In this document: positions 40,679 to 54,003 of the stretch, one piece after another
Numbering within the stretch: position 1 is the stretch's first letter
How the letters are laid out: every line of letters begins with the position of its first letter
NCBI GenBank assembly: GCA_023053545.1
Contig: JAKZAN010000001.1
Coordinates: 11,238,024 to 11,302,023, forward strand
Length of the DNA: 64,000 nt
Direction: 5' to 3'
Source: Lepidurus packardi
Taxonomy: Eukaryota; Arthropoda; Branchiopoda; Notostraca; Triopsidae
The notes under the pieces: generated by a model
The model's database searches: none
Told to the model about the DNA's origin: nothing
Seen by the model: the letters and a program-made list of their open reading frames with translations, nothing else
Position numbers and translations under genes: made by a program

Positions 40679-41087
40679 GATACTTTATTTCTTATTTTTT
40701 TTCGATGGAGCTTTTTTATGTTATGTTTTACAGACAATTATTAAATTTAAACCGGTTTTTTATCGATTTAGTAAGTCAAAGGAACCATGCAATTGTGCTT
40801 CTCAAATTACAGTACATTTTTTTGCTTTTATAGGAGCGTTTATAAAGCGTAAAATAGGTTATAAAAGTAAAATCTAGATGGCGTGTGAGCCTGATTTCTT
40901 GACCAAAAAAGTCTTTTGCTCTTGGCTATGCAAGGCTATGCAAGGCTATGCTGCGGCTTATAAAAACGATGCGGTCCAGACCGGGTATGCTACACACACT
41001 ATAGCATATTGCATAGCTCTTTTACATTGTTTTTTCGACACCTTTGTGTAGTTCGACCATTAAATAAGAGTTAAAAGACCGGTAACC
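40679..41087. other. intergenic, 5' flank of MRPL14
   Basis: No gene. A short triplication GGCTATGCAA lies at 40924-40952. Confidence 0.5.
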
Positions 41088-41781
41088 ATGCTTTTGTTAG
41101 CCAAATTAGGTAGTGCACTGTGCAGAAACTTTATAAACCATGCCTCCGATAGTGTGAAACACTTCCAGACAAGTGCCTGTGCCCAGCAAATTATTCTACT
41201 AACTCGGTTACGTGTTGTTGATAACAGCACCATCGGCAAACAAGCCATGCTGGAAGGAAAGCCACCTAAATGTATTCACGTTTATAACAAAAAGGGTGTA
41301 GGCACCATCGGTAAGTGATACCACTCTTTTTCTTTCTTAGCTACGTATTATTTATTACAATTGTTATTTATTTTGACTATTATTTATTTATTTTAATTTA
41401 TTATAATTATTATTTATTATTATTATTATCTATTTATTTACGCATTATTTATTTTAATTATTATATTATTTATTATAACCGAAAATGAAAGGAAAGTTGG
41501 ATCTAATATGGACTGTGCAATCATCAGGAGACAAGGTTTTGGTAGCCATCAAGGGTCAAAAGAAGAAGGCTATTATTGTGGGCGTTAAGCAGAAACAGAA
41601 AGCTCTGACTCCCAAGTTCGACAGTAATAACATCGTGCTCATTGACGACAACGGGACGCCTGTGGGTACTCGCATCTTAGTACCCATCCCCACCGTTCTG
41701 CGTAAAATCCTGAAAGAACGTAGCGTCGCCAAAGTCGTCGACTACACGAAAATCCTGTCCATAGCAACGCGCTTCGTATAG
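41088..41781 (+). CDS. MRPL14: mitochondrial ribosomal protein L14 (uL14m), two exons
   Basis: Exons 41088-41310 and 41492-41781 join in phase 1 across a 181-bp AT-rich intron, giving 170 residues. The N-terminus ([14 protein letters not shown]) looks like a mitochondrial presequence. The body carries uL14 motifs: [70 protein letters not shown] and ending ILSIATRFV. It is a component of the mitoribosomal large subunit near the peptidyl-transferase-side bridge. Its 3' end converges with PTK7, about 225 bp away. Confidence 0.95.
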
Positions 41782-42006
41782 GAAGTAAAAATGTAAACCA
41801 GATCTAGTAATACAAATTTTAATTCGGTATTTTCTTCTCTTCCAATCAAACGTTCCTTTAATTTCCAAAGAAAATAAGAAAAAATCCCAAAAAGGCCAAA
41901 CATGTAAAAAGGTGACAATATACACGCGCATTCCTTGATTCTCCCCATTTGAGGGGACAAGCGGACAAGTTCTATAATATAGTTGTACAATACTCCTGCA
42001 AATTGA

Positions 42007-45000
42007 CTAGCTTGTCTGAATCATGCGTTCCAAGAGCGATTCGAAACTTGGCCTTAGCATGGGATCAGCACTCCAGCACAACTGGAGCAGATCTCTCCAT
42101 TCTATGGGAACTGGATTCGGTATTTGCCAAAGGAGTGAGCCTTTAGCTAGGTGCTGCAGTACTTCGTCGTCGCTTAAGTTCGAAAAAGGCTGACTGGCTG
42201 CATTATAAACTTCCCAGACGCAGCACGCCATCATCCAGACGTCGGATTTGGTCGAAGTCTCGTCTTCCAAAACGGCTTCTCGGGACAAGTATCGTAGTGG
42301 AATAACCTTGTTCTTGTAAGTCCCATAATCTTCCTGGAAAGGGGTTTTGTCCAAAGCCGTGAAAGTTATGGAGACTTGTCCTGATGCATGGTCAATGAGT
42401 ATCGATCGCGTCCCCAAATCTCCGTGAACCAATCGAGCCTGGGATAACACGAGCATTCCTTGGCACACTTGGATGCAAATGGAAACTAACTGGCTCTCTG
42501 CTACTTGTGCGTTTCGTAATGCCAATTTGAGAATACTCTAAAAACAAGAGATAAAATACAAAAACACCATACAAAAAATGGAAATAGTGAGCTTGAAATG
42601 GAGTAAAATAGAGTCAGGAGATTCGTACTACCTTCTCGTGGTAATCTATAACAGTCACGTCTCCTTCTTTCGAGCAGCCCACAAGCTTGGAAACGTGCTG
42701 GGAATTTTTGAGTTTAAGTAAAATATCCGTCTGTCGCCTGAATTCGGCTGCCAGCTCTTCATCTTTGGTGCTGAAAAGTCGGATCAGCAAACTCGTGTGT
42801 TTGCTTTTCTTGGCGGCGTCGCCGACGGCTCGGCCAGTCCTCACTTCTCCAAATACGCCGGTTCCTAATTAAATTTTGTGTTTTACTTCATTACTTTCAG
42901 CTGTCCCAACGGAAAGTTTTTAGAAAAAACGAGTTTTACCCAAAGATTCTTGGAATTCGAGCTGATTTTTGGTGCAAATCCAAACATCTTTCTCGTCAAC
43001 TTCCTCTTCAATCTTCCCCAAGGTAGCTATATTGTCTTGTTCCGGTTGCAGTTGGCCTTCCGTGTCAGCGACGCCAGCGTTATTGGCGGTGATGGATCGT
43101 TTGGTCTTCTTTTGTTTGCGAACTCGACACCAGAGCAAAAGTCCCACGCTGAAAAGCATGTAAGCGATGGCTGCACTCAACGTGACAATCACGGTTTTGG
43201 TCAATGGTCCGTCTTCGCTGTTGCTTTCTAAGGGATGTACGGAATGAGGCGATTCTGCAAAAATGTTTTTTAAAAAAATCAGTTGGCGTTTTTTTGCATA
43301 CTGGGAAGTTGGTTTTCACTTTGAACAAGGAGTTGAATTTCCTCGCGTTTAAAACCTCCCGCATTCCCTGCCGTGCATCCGTATTTGGCTTCATCTTCAG
43401 GGAGCACGGGATCAATAAGTAAAGACCCATTGACCACCTGGAGTACCCCGTTGAGTTGAATAAGCGTTTAAACTAAGTTTTCTCCAATGAAATTTTGCGC
43501 GCTGTATTAGTACCTGAATGCGGCTTCTGTCAAAGTCCTGCATCAAAGAATTCTTATCCCATTGAATCGAAGGCTGAGGATCTCCTTTAGCTTCACAAGG
43601 TAGTATTAATGATGTACCCTCTTGAGCAAGTACCGAATTTGATGGCAAGGCGGTAAAGTACGGAAGAACTATAAAAAGGGTTAAAAATAACTAGATTTTT
43701 TCTTATTTTTGGGGGGTTTCGAAGTTGAATACAAAGTTGCTTTGTTTACCTACGACGTCTACTTTAATGGTAGCGTTAATTATGCCTTGGCTGCTGGTGG
43801 CAACGCACTTGTAGAAACCAGCATCTGTGTGTTGCACTTTATGGAATTGTAATGTCCCATTCACGTCTTGAATATGCTCGGGCCACGTAAATAACGGCGA
43901 ACCATCCTATTAGCCAAAGCATTTAATTTTTTTTTTATTCTCTCGCGCTAAAACTAACTTTAACCCATTTGACAGTGGCCGGAACAGCTCCTTGGGCTCG
44001 ACAAGGAATCTTGGCATTGGATCCGAGTTCCAATTTACGGGAGACGGGTGCGGGCACGAATTTCAGTTTCTCTAATTAAAAAAAAAACAACAAAAAAAAA
44101 AAAACATAAATCAGAAGGTGCATTCTTTGACAACATAACAGTGTTTGGGAAAGGGGCTTTTTACCTCTGATATGCAGGGATGCTGAAAGAGATAAAACAG
44201 GTTCAAAGCCTTGGGTGACAATTTGACATTGGATTACCCTGGCTTGGGACACGGTTACTTGGTCCAGTTTTAAAGTACTATTGTTGCTGTGTAAGGTCGA
44301 GTACGCTGAACTGTTTGAATAGAATAAGAAAAATTGTTTAAAAAAAAAAAAAAAGGAATTTTTGCGATTTTACTTGAGCGGTTTGGAATTGAGAAGCCAA
44401 TTGACTTTGGTGGCCGGAAACGGACTACCCTTGTAAATACACGTAAAAACCGCAGCTTGGTCTTCTTCGACCCATACAGTCATGGGGCCCACTATCAATA
44501 CGGGCATAACTAGAAACGAAAAGCATTTACTTTGAGGCTTCCATCTACCTTAGCTTATTGATGCAAAACAGTCACAGATGGCACTGATGTTTGTTATTGT
44601 TTTTGAGAAAGCCTTGCATAAGAAAGTAAGAAATATAATGCTAATTGCCGGCTTGTTTTGATTCTGAAAAGTATAATTTGTCATCACAGTTTGCTATAGC
44701 AACACAGTGTCTGTACCGACTATACCTAGCTAAAGTATACGGGACTTTTAAACGAGAAGTATCATACAAATTCATTATTGCGTTACTGTACTCGGGCTAT
44801 ACAAGGCCCTACTTACTACATAGTAACAAGCACGAGCACAGTGACGCAATAATGAATGTTTTTCCCCTTCAGGCTCCCGTATACCTTAGTCTATTGATGC
44901 GAAATAATCCCAGATGGCGCTAATGTTTGTTATTGTTGCGTAAGAAAGTAAAAAAAAAGAAACATAACTGATTGCCGGCAAAGTTTATATGTGGTTTATA

Positions 45001-48000
45001 GTGACCGAGTTATTGTTAGCATTGGTGGTATTTACCCGTGACGATTAAAGTAGCCGTGAAAGACGTCGTACCCGCCACGTTAGTAGCAGTACACGTGTAA
45101 TTGCCACTATCTTGGACAGTGACCGCCTGGAAGGTGTGTGTAAGGGCTTGACCATTGCTCCGGGCGATAACCGCTCCAGCGAGGGGGCCTGACGTCCATT
45201 GCATCAAGGGAGGAGGCACAGCACTAGGAGGCAAGCAGTCCCATTGCAACGGAGTCCCTTCGGGTAATACGAGACTGAAATGTTCTTCTTCCGGTATTGG
45301 ATCGATGTGTTGTATGGAAAGCTTCTCGAGATCTGGGAATCCGATTAGGGCCATTCAGTGAAGCACACATACACATACAGAAAAAAACGGAAATTCATTA
45401 ACGGAGTATTTGTAAGTTGCGTGTTGTGTTTTGTTGTGTGCCTATGCGGTAGCTTACAAGCGAGTTGAACGTGAGTCGCGTATGATTGTTGGGCTCCTCG
45501 GGAGCACACATACCAACCAGGCTGTATTGTTGGACGCAAGAGAAGAGTGCCATTAGGCCAGAGCACGTGTTTAGAATCGTTCTTCAAGAAATGCTCTTGG
45601 AAAGTCCATCTCATGGAAACGGCGGGGTTCCTAACGGAGCAGTCAAGGTGGATCGCCGAATCAGGAGCTGCAGTGATGTCAGGATGAAATGTAGTCAAAC
45701 GATCAGCGCTTTTATCTGAAAGGAAAAGGGGAAAAAAGAATGAAAAGAAAACCAAGTTAGACGAAGCTGTCTGTTGTAGCTCATCAGGTTCTATTCGCTT
45801 ACGTTCAACTTCAACGTCAGCTTCAGCTTCAACGGCCAAGACAAGCGACGAAAACTGCGTTGAAGTACCCGCTTCGTTTTTCCCCAGACACGAATAAGTT
45901 CCCGAGTCGCTCATCTTGGCAGAGCTTATAGAAAGCTGCTTTGAATGTTTCCCCAGCAGTGCACCATTCCTATTAGTTTCAAAAGTTATGTTTATGTTTT
46001 GTAAAAATACAGAAAATCTTAGACTTCGATTGTAAATCTTTTCAATTTTATTCTTTTTTTATTTATTCAAAATCCCTTACTTGAACCATTGGTAATTAAC
46101 TTCGAACGTGCCTTCCACTTTACATCGTAGCGTCACACTGCTTTTCTCTTCGACGTAAAGGATTTTATCCGTGGAAGCAAACGGCTTGACGCTCATCACT
46201 TCGGAGGTGTTGCCAATCCCTAAATTGTTAGAAAAAGAGAACAAAAACTTCCTTTTAGACTTGTCTGCTGTCAATCTTAATCATTAGCGGTTGTTTGGAG
46301 AGAAAAAAACAAGTCGAGAGGGCAAAAAAAAACACGGGTTGGGGTAACGAAATTGAACTTCGATGTTTCGAAGCGAACGAAAGCTTTAGCAAGCCTAGTG
46401 GGAAGTGTTTCACCACTTCGGAGGTGTTGCCATTCCCTAAATTGTTACAAAAAGAGAATAAAAACTTCCTTTTAGACTTTTCTGCTGTCAATCGTATTCA
46501 TTAGCGGTTGTTTAAAAAGAAAAACAAGTCGAGAGGCAAAAAAAAACAAGGGTTGGGAAACGAAATAGAAATTGGATGTTAAAGAAGTTAGCGAGCAAGC
46601 CTAGTGGGAAGTGTTTTTCTTTCTTTGCGGTGGAGTCCGCCGCCCGTTACGACTACGAGACTGAAAGGCGACTCAGTCGGCCCTGTCTAAATATTTATGC
46701 AAGCTAATCTATCAATATTTAGGTGGTTTAATTAGGCTACAGGGGCCATGTGGGATAAAACCCCGTGCACCTACAGCGTCTTTCCATCCTTTGCTGGGGT
46801 TTTGGTTTTGTCGTTTTGTCTTGGGGTACCGTCTTGTTGTGCTTTTCGGAACGTACCGTAACGTCTGCAACTATTGCAGTAAACAGAGGGAAGGAAAGGA
46901 AAAGCATGCTGTAATGATATGCATGAAAACTCAGCTGGAAGCCCCGCATAAGCTCAGCGTTATATTATCCCGTTCTTTTTTATTCCTTGCCCAGCTTTTT
47001 AAGGAAAGTAAAATGTTTTTGGGATGCCATCCTCGGTAGGTGCGTTAAGAATATTGACGTGGGTGGACTTCCAAGGACCAAACAAAGATAGCACGGGGTG
47101 TTTGCTCATCGAGTTTTGCAAGGACTGTGCAGTACGATCTCCCGTGTCCACTGGCGGTCGTAAAGCTCACCCCTGTATGAAGCTAAACCATTAACCAAAG
47201 AGAGAAGATATGGAGCATTCGGGGATTGTTGGGTTATAGTAAAGGGTCACGTGACACCCAACACAGGGTAAAAGGAGAACCACATGTGTAAAAGGGGCGA
47301 AGGAAGAAGAAAAAGAGAGCAATCTCTGTCCGAAATATACTCTAGTTTACTGCGCAGTATTAGGCTCCCCTCTATTCCATTCCATTCCGTCATTTGAACT
47401 CGTTTTTCCGAGGGGGTTACAGGCGGGGTGGGGGTGCATTTGATGCCATCGTAGTACTCAGCTGTTCTGTCCCTCACAATCCCCTTTTATTATCACAACC
47501 CCCTTTTAGGCAGGGCCTAAGAGCAAGCAGCGCGAAAAAGAAAGGGAAAATGGTAGGCGCCGAAAACAGTGACAGTTTATGCGAGGTCGTAAATTCTATG
47601 ATTCATCGGGGGGTGAGCTCCTTATAAAAGTAAGTTTTCGGGGGGAATTTCGTAATTAGGATAGAGTACCGGATAACTTACATGACACGGTGATGTGTGC
47701 CGGCAATGATGCCAAGGCGAACCCGGTGCTGGTGTTGGTAGCGGTGCAAAAATACGAGCCGGCGTCTTGGAGCTGTACGCGGCGAAGCCAGAGCTCCGGG
47801 CCGCGTTGAAAACGCCGGGTGAAAACGTTCGCGCTGCGAGTTAGCATCAAGGCTTTGCCGTTAAACGTCCATCCGTACTGCATGTTTTGCTCCGAAGACA
47901 CGCGACACGGTAAGATTAACGTGGATCCTATTAGCACTGTGCGATTCACCGGTGATGCACTGAAGTAAAAGTCATCTTGTCCTTGCGCCAAATCTGAAAG

Positions 48001-48148
48001 GTAAAATAGAAGATAGCTTGTAAGTTTCGCGTGTTCTAATATAAAGTCTGGACGGTAAATACACGCAAATTGATGATCTTAATAATACTTTCGTATCCAA
48101 CTTACTTAATAATAAGAAAAAACTGATCGCAAAGGACACGATCGCCAT
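42007..48148 (-). CDS. PTK7: PTK7/off-track pseudokinase receptor (15 exons)
   Basis: The exons are 48148-48106, 47993-47682, 46219-46081, 45969-45803, 45715-45458, 45332-45036, 44509-44374, 44310-44165, 44071-43959, 43906-43750, 43668-43514, 43437-43320, 43254-42940, 42864-42632 and 42537-42007. Phases agree throughout, giving 1039 residues (human 1070). A signal peptide (MAIVSFAISFFLLL) precedes seven Ig domains, one transmembrane helix (IVTLSAAIAYMLFSVGLLLW) and a tyrosine-kinase-like domain. The glycine loop GTGVFGEV is kept. The VAIK lysine is lost (LLIRLF), HRD is HGDLGTRS, and DFG is ALD, so it is a catalytically dead pseudokinase as known for PTK7, a Wnt/planar-polarity co-receptor. 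Intron 2 is long (1.46 kb). Confidence 0.95.
46198..46585 (-). repeat. tandem duplication of PTK7 exon-3 acceptor region
   Basis: 46198-46375 and about 46411-46580 are close direct copies, each including the first codons of exon 3 (GGNTTGGCAACACCTCCGAAGTG) and the upstream polypyrimidine/acceptor region. The upstream copy opens only a short frame (IGNTSEVVKHFP-like) and has no exon end. It is a decoy acceptor inside intron 2. Confidence 0.75.
46586..47681. other. rest of PTK7 intron 2
   Basis: No coding region is seen. A perfect palindrome GTCACGTGAC occurs at 47246-47255 (E-box/CLEAR type), a possible enhancer element. Confidence 0.4.
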
Positions 48149-48531
48149 AGCGGTAGTAATTAAGGAACTTAGAGGTATGTTGCCATTAGCCACGGGGAAA
48201 CGTGCCGACGAGCTAAAGACGTAAGACTGGCTACACAGTCTACTCCATCCACGTACAGTATGAAGGACCCCAGCAGGCGCCGAAGGACGAACGACTGCAA
48301 CATTGGCCGAGCTTGGCGCTTGCGCCGTCCTCCCAACAGATGGAATGTGTAAAATGTCAAATATATAACCCTGCACTAATTAGTAGGCTTTTTAATGACT
48401 ATAAATAGGATCTAAATGTGCTCTGTATGTGTATTTCGGTATGGTAAGTTGTATAACTTAATGCTTTACTTTTTGAAATTAACATTCCTTTTTTTGTAAA
48501 GAAATTTTTTTTTTTATTATTATTATTAATG

Positions 48532-50715
48532 TTAATCGGTAGGTGTGCTGTAGCAGATGCCCACAATCCAACGCGAGATCTTGTCTGTGGAGGGACAAAA
48601 TAGTTTACGATAAGCGAATTAAGTATTGCGTGTAAACGAATAGTGGTACGTGGTACATACCCCAAAATGATGTTTGGCACGGTGTGCGAACGGCGAACAG
48701 ATACACGGGGACGCCTGTCAAAGTTAGAATGACGCCGATACCTGTAGAAGGTCATAAAAAGTGCGAACATTGGATGACTAGCATAAACGCTTTCATGTGT
48801 TCAGACAATTTTACCTGTTTCCCAGGGTTGGGCGATGACGGGTACTCCAACTAAGAAAATGCAACAACCTAAAAAGATAATAGGAATGGCGAGTGGAACC
48901 GCGATTGGCCGAGGTCGTAATGGTTGTTGGTAGCGCAAGTACAAGAGACCAGCCACACTAATGCCCACCGTTAACCATAAAGCGAAGCTGAGATAGTTAA
49001 TTAAATGAAAGACGTCTTTTATTACGAGCATTGCTAGACCCATAGCTCCCTGCAAAGTCGAAAGTGTCACCGAATTGTTTCTTAGACAATTTAGAGGGTT
49101 TACAAGACTGTTAGTTGGTCTGGATCTACTTACGTTGACAAGCAGAGCTGGTATGGGAGTTAATTGACTAGAATGCAAATAGCCTAAGACAGCAGGCAAC
49201 TGGCCTTCCTTGGCTCCAGCTTCCATTAGGCGAGCGGAAGTGAAAAGAATGCCATTCACACCCCCAAATGTCGACAGTGCCACAAAAAGGGGAATCAACC
49301 ATTGCACGGGTCCAAAAGTTTTAGCTCCAAAGGTCTGCGGAACCAAAACAACTATTCAACATTAAGCCATTCACTTAAGCTTAGAGAAAAACATGGAAAG
49401 TCTTACAATGGCAACTGCTGGAGAAGACAGTATCTCTTCAGCAGGAATGACTGCGAAGTAAGCAACGTTGGCAAGGACTTGCACCAAGGTTACTAATGGT
49501 AAACCGATCCATATGGCACGGGGCAGATTCCTGGCGAAAAAAAAGAGAAGATGATCTTTTTTTCTTCTCGTGGAACACTTGTTGCAGGGCGCAAAAGCTT
49601 TCTCATCATTGTGCGATTGCCTTCATTACCAAGTCAAGTGGTTCCATCAGCACAAAGCAGTTCCGTATCAAGTGCAAAAGCTTTTGCTTTTCTACTTACT
49701 TGTGGGGATCTTGAAGCTCGTCGATAACAAAGTTTAAGTAATTCCAGCCTCCGTAAGAAAACAGTCCCGAGTAAAACGCCAAAGAGATTCCACCCGCTGT
49801 TACGGGACCAAAGGGCTTTTCCAAGTTTTCAATTTTTCCTTAGAAAATAAAAGATTTGTAAGTTTCTAACCAAGTTCCCAAATTGGATAAACATGAAAAT
49901 CTAGCTGGAAATTTTCATTTTCTTTTACCATGACTAAAATTTCCTAATCCCATAACGATGATGGAAGACAGGGCCATGAGTTTGGCTATTGTGAATACGT
50001 CTTGGACTCGCATAGCCCAACGCACACTGGCACAATTGATAGCCGTTAAGGAGCCTAGAACATCGGATTATATACTTGCTGTTAAGATAGTGTGCGAAAT
50101 AGAAGCCATGGAACGGCTCAGGAAACTAAGCATTCCTTGGGTTTCTTTTGTACCTAGCGGAAACTTACTTAAACATAAAGCAGCTATGATTCGTATAACA
50201 ACGTCAGGAGGAAGGCAATCCGGGACGGAAGTGCCGAAAAGAGGCGTGATGAGATAAGTCGCGAAAGTGAGGGCAACTACGGCTTGAGAAGCCGGGCGAA
50301 TGATAATCACGTTGACCCAGAGGCTAAGAAAAGCAGGCAAAGGACCGAAAGTGTGCAAAATGTACGCATAATCGCCACCGGATTGGGTTATGGTGGTGCC
50401 CAATTCGGCGTAGCAAAGAGCTCCCAACAATGAAAAGAGCCCAGACGTAGCCCAAACGATGAGTGCGGTACCGGCGTAGCCACCGGAATACAGTAATACG
50501 CCTTTGGGCGCTATGAAAATGCCCGAGCCAATAATAGAACCTACAATGATGCCTATTCCGTTAAGTAACGTAATTTTACGACGTCGGTCTTGAGTCTCGA
50601 GCAGCGGTTCTGGTTCACATTTCACTGGGGTTTCTAACTTGTCCTTCGTCTCGGCCGTATTACCCAGAAGATACCAACGCAGTTTCTTCCGCCTTTGAGC
50701 CACTGGATCAGCCAT
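48532..50715 (-). CDS. SLC7-family amino-acid transporter, light-chain LAT type (eight exons)
   Basis: The exons are 50715-50169, 50054-49929, 49838-49700, 49530-49407, 49334-49134, 49049-48815, 48741-48661 and 48584-48532, in matching phases, giving 501 residues. The family signature is clear: [31 protein letters not shown] in TM1, [17 protein letters not shown] in TM3, [20 protein letters not shown] in TM6, and [22 protein letters not shown] in TM8. It resembles SLC7A5-8/b0,+ light chains that pair with SLC3A2/SLC3A1 by a disulfide before TM4; a Cys lies in VPDCLPPDV. It exchanges neutral or cationic amino acids at the plasma membrane; exact specificity is not deducible. Its stop lies 384 bp upstream of the PTK7 start on the same strand. 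Confidence 0.93.
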
Positions 50716-51497
50716 GGGTTTATTTGCACAGTAAGGACTGATACGAGTGGCACCTTACTACTGGGGGTTACTTGTTCGTTCGTCAGCTTAGATCTGGAAG
50801 TGTAGCTGGTCGCTAGCTGCTACGTATTGTAACTGGTACGTTTTCGGCTCTGTTGTGCGCATCGCCGGCCTGTCACCGTCAGTGAAATCCTACAAGTTTT
50901 TAGTTTCTAGCTCCTAGGATAATAGTTCGAAATAGGATTAGATACATAGTTGCAGAGAAGGGATACGTGTTCGTATTGTCCTACGCAGTGCATCTGCTAG
51001 GTTGCATTGATTGTTACAATATGGTAATTCCACAGATGCAAATGTACACTTCACTGAATGGATGATGCAACTACACGAGACAACATTGGGAAGCTCACGA
51101 GAGTATTATACCCATTGCTCTGATATTGTGACGCAACTTTTATCCCTTGGATTTACTTTTGATATAAGCCAAAACCTTCGATTCGCCTTTAAAAAATGGC
51201 GTCTATCGCGGCATGAAATATTTGACCAATATATTGTAATATTCGACCTAGTAAGCCCTCTATGTGTCACTTCAACATATTATGTGAGTACTGTACAATG
51301 CAAAGCAAGTTAGTACACTTTCTCCATTGTGGCTAGTTTTGGCGATGGAATTAGCAACGACTCGAATACTAATTACTATCTGCGATTGCAACGTCATCTT
51401 TGGCTCATGAGGATTATTTCAGTGAAACATGACACCGTGCAAGAAAAAGTCAACCGAACACGTTATTAAACCAGCATCTTTTATTCTCTCCATTCAG
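50716..51497. other. intergenic between SLC7 and PINX1
   Basis: This is the 5' flank of the transporter gene and the 3' flank of PINX1. A 100-codon plus frame (51011-51313) has no recognised similarity. Confidence 0.4.
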
Positions 51498-53703
51498 TTA
51501 GTATCCATATCCTCTAATAGAATCCAAGTTGGTTCCCACAAACAAATCAAACCTGGCCTGCTGATACAGCCCTTTAATCTTGTACATAGCTTCGGGTTTA
51601 ATATTCGACGACTTTAAATATTCAAATGAAGGCGGTCCATTTGTCTTCCTAGGCGCCGGAGCTTCCGTTTTAGGCTTTTCGATCGGTTTTTCTTCCTTTG
51701 GAAGAAAATCTTTAAGTTTGAAGGGTACACGCTGGTTGAAATTTTCGGACGTGTTCTTGCTTTTCTTTTTCTTCTTACCTTTCTTAGAACTAGCACCTAC
51801 TTCGGCAGATTCTGTACATTCTTCGTTTATAGGATCCTCCTTCTTTTTCTTCTTCTTTTTGGTACCTAATTCTGACGAGTTCCGTGAAGGGTCGGAAGCA
51901 TCTACAGTTTCATTGTCGTGAAGACAGCCATCGAGATTTTCCAAAGCTTCGTTTATATTGTTATCAGCTTGTCCTTCAATCGTGTCAGGTTGGTATTTTT
52001 CCTTCTTCTTTTTCTTCTTCTCTTTAACCGCAAAGCTACAGTTGCCTTCTATTGAAACTTCGACCGTTTTTTCCGATTTGGATTTCTTTTTAGCCACAGA
52101 TACCTCTTCTTCTTGGTCGACACCTTCTTTGGTCATTTTCTTCTTCTTGTTCTTTTCTGACATTTCTGAAGTGATTTTAGAAGCTTCTTGGTCCAGATCG
52201 TGGAATATGTCTTTCTTCTTCTTTTTCTTCTTAGTTTTGGTGTCTTGCTCACTGATTCCATCTTCTTCGCATCTTCTAGTTCCAGGCGCATTATTTTCGT
52301 TAGAAAAGTCTTCTAATGTGGGAAGGGTTGGAACTGGGGAATCTTCGGGAGAAAGAGCACGTTTTTTCTGCTTTTTAGCGAGTTTGGGATCCCCGACTTC
52401 TGGCTGTTCCTCTGTATCTTGTATCTCGGTTGGCACTTTCTTTTTCTTCTTCCTAGGTTCTTGAGCTACGTCATTAGTCGCGTCATTGTCTTCGGTTTTC
52501 TTACGCTTTTTCTTCTTTTCCACGGGGCTTTCTTTATTGAAAACAAATTCTTCGACAAGAGCTTCCTCGTTGAATATCACACTTTTTCGAGTTTTGTTAA
52601 CTGGCTTCTCCGTTTCATCGACCACGTCTTCATCGGAAGCTCCTTGCGAAGTACTTGCTGAGTTTGACGTAGAATTGCTTGTCAGTTTAGCCATTTTGCT
52701 GGCAAAATAGGCATTTAAGTTGCCTCCCTGGATGGTAGTCACGCCATGTGACTTGGTAAGGGTACCGGCTTCTGTCTCTACGGTTGTTTCTTCAGTCTCT
52801 CTACTGGTGGCTTTTGTTTTCTTATTGCCAAGAATACTAGCTAAGTCTTCTTCTGAGTAACGACTCAGGTCCTTTCCCCGAACATACTTATGATAACTAT
52901 GGAAACAAAGAAATCAATTCAAACATAAAATTTCCGAATAAAAAAACTTGGACAATAACAGTATGCAGAATGCGAACATATGCTGCAGAGGATCATAATA
53001 ATGAACTAAAAAAGAAACCTGAGCTCCATCTGCGTTACACAGGAATGTTGTTTTACGCAAGGACTTACTGTACTCTAGCTCGGGAGTGCTTTGATCGTAC
53101 TTCTAAGGATGGACGGCTAGGTCCTGCTTCTTCTTCGGGTTGGCTAGGTGTAGTATCATCCTCCACATGATGTTCTTTCAACTCCCCGAGCAAAGAATCG
53201 AACCCCTCCTTATTAGCAACCCATTCGTCATTGTTCCCCTTAAAGCCCATACCTTCAAAAAGTTTAGTAAATTAGCAATACAGACAAATGAAAGTAAAGT
53301 ATGTGATGTACCTTTGCTATCCATTTTGTAATTCACACGAATAGGGTCTACCTCGCCTTGTTCTGTTTTACCTAAGCCTTTTCCTTTAGACCATCCCATT
53401 TTCTCCAAAAGCTTTTGGCCCAGTTTGCTTTCATCTTTACGACGCAGTAAACAAAAGACAAGATTAGATTTACAAAGGGAATAGTTAATTAAATTTAAAA
53501 AAACACATAATGAACAATGCAAAATACCACACATTATACATTACCAGCGTCCAGCGCACAAATATACTATGCACTACGCACGGAAACAGGCAATAGGTAC
53601 ACGATGTCTATCCATGTTTTAGGCGCTTACCGTTAGACCATAGCTTTCCTCTCGGGTTTAGAGTCCACTTGGTTCTCTTCTTTGGCTCAGCAAGGGCAAC
53701 CAT
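51498..53703 (-). CDS. PINX1: PINX1, G-patch telomerase inhibitor/ribosome biogenesis factor (four exons)
   Basis: Exons 53703-53631, 53434-53312, 53252-53069 and 52896-51498 join in phase (592 residues; human 328). The N-terminus MVALAEPKKRTKW is followed by the G-patch (GQKLLEKMGWSKGKGLGKTEQGEVDPI), GFKGNNDEWVANKEGFDSLL, and YHKYVRGKDLSRYSEEDLASILG. Then comes a TIQGGNLNAYFASKMAKL segment matching the EYF-type motif. The long C-terminal part has about ten KKKKKK-type basic blocks separated by acidic stretches, suggesting nucleolar targeting. It ends with a short conserved-looking tail (FEYLKSSNIKPEAMYKIKGLYQQ). PINX1 binds TERF1/telomerase and acts in rRNA maturation with DHX15. Confidence 0.93.
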
Positions 53704-54003
53704 TTACAGCCAACGTTCAAGTCAAATGTATAACGTGAAAAGTAATAGTTGCTTGTATCCTAATGAAAAGAAAGACAAGCACGTGTTCACAACTAACGAC
53801 CAGTGTGTCTTGGTGGCTTCACGAAGTGAAAAATATGCCCGCTAGGGGGCAATGTAGTTCAAACGCGAAATACATTAAATAAAAGAGTGTTAGTTTATTC
53901 AGCATTATATTTTATATAATTTATTTCATGATAATGTTATTTAAGCAATATTTCATAAATTAGGACCAGTAAAATATATCTAATCTCGGGAAAGCTCTAC
54001 AAT

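Noticed and set aside
41949..43231. Plus-strand ORFs across the PTK7 kinase exons
   Set aside because: Antisense shadows of clearly spliced minus-strand exons.
47040..47240. Possible structured RNA gene in PTK7 intron 2
   Set aside because: No match to 5S, U snRNA or tRNA boxes and no stable stem system found by eye.
51580..52710. Plus-strand ORFs rich in Phe/Ser opposite PINX1
   Set aside because: Antisense of Lys/Glu-rich codons; no independent support.
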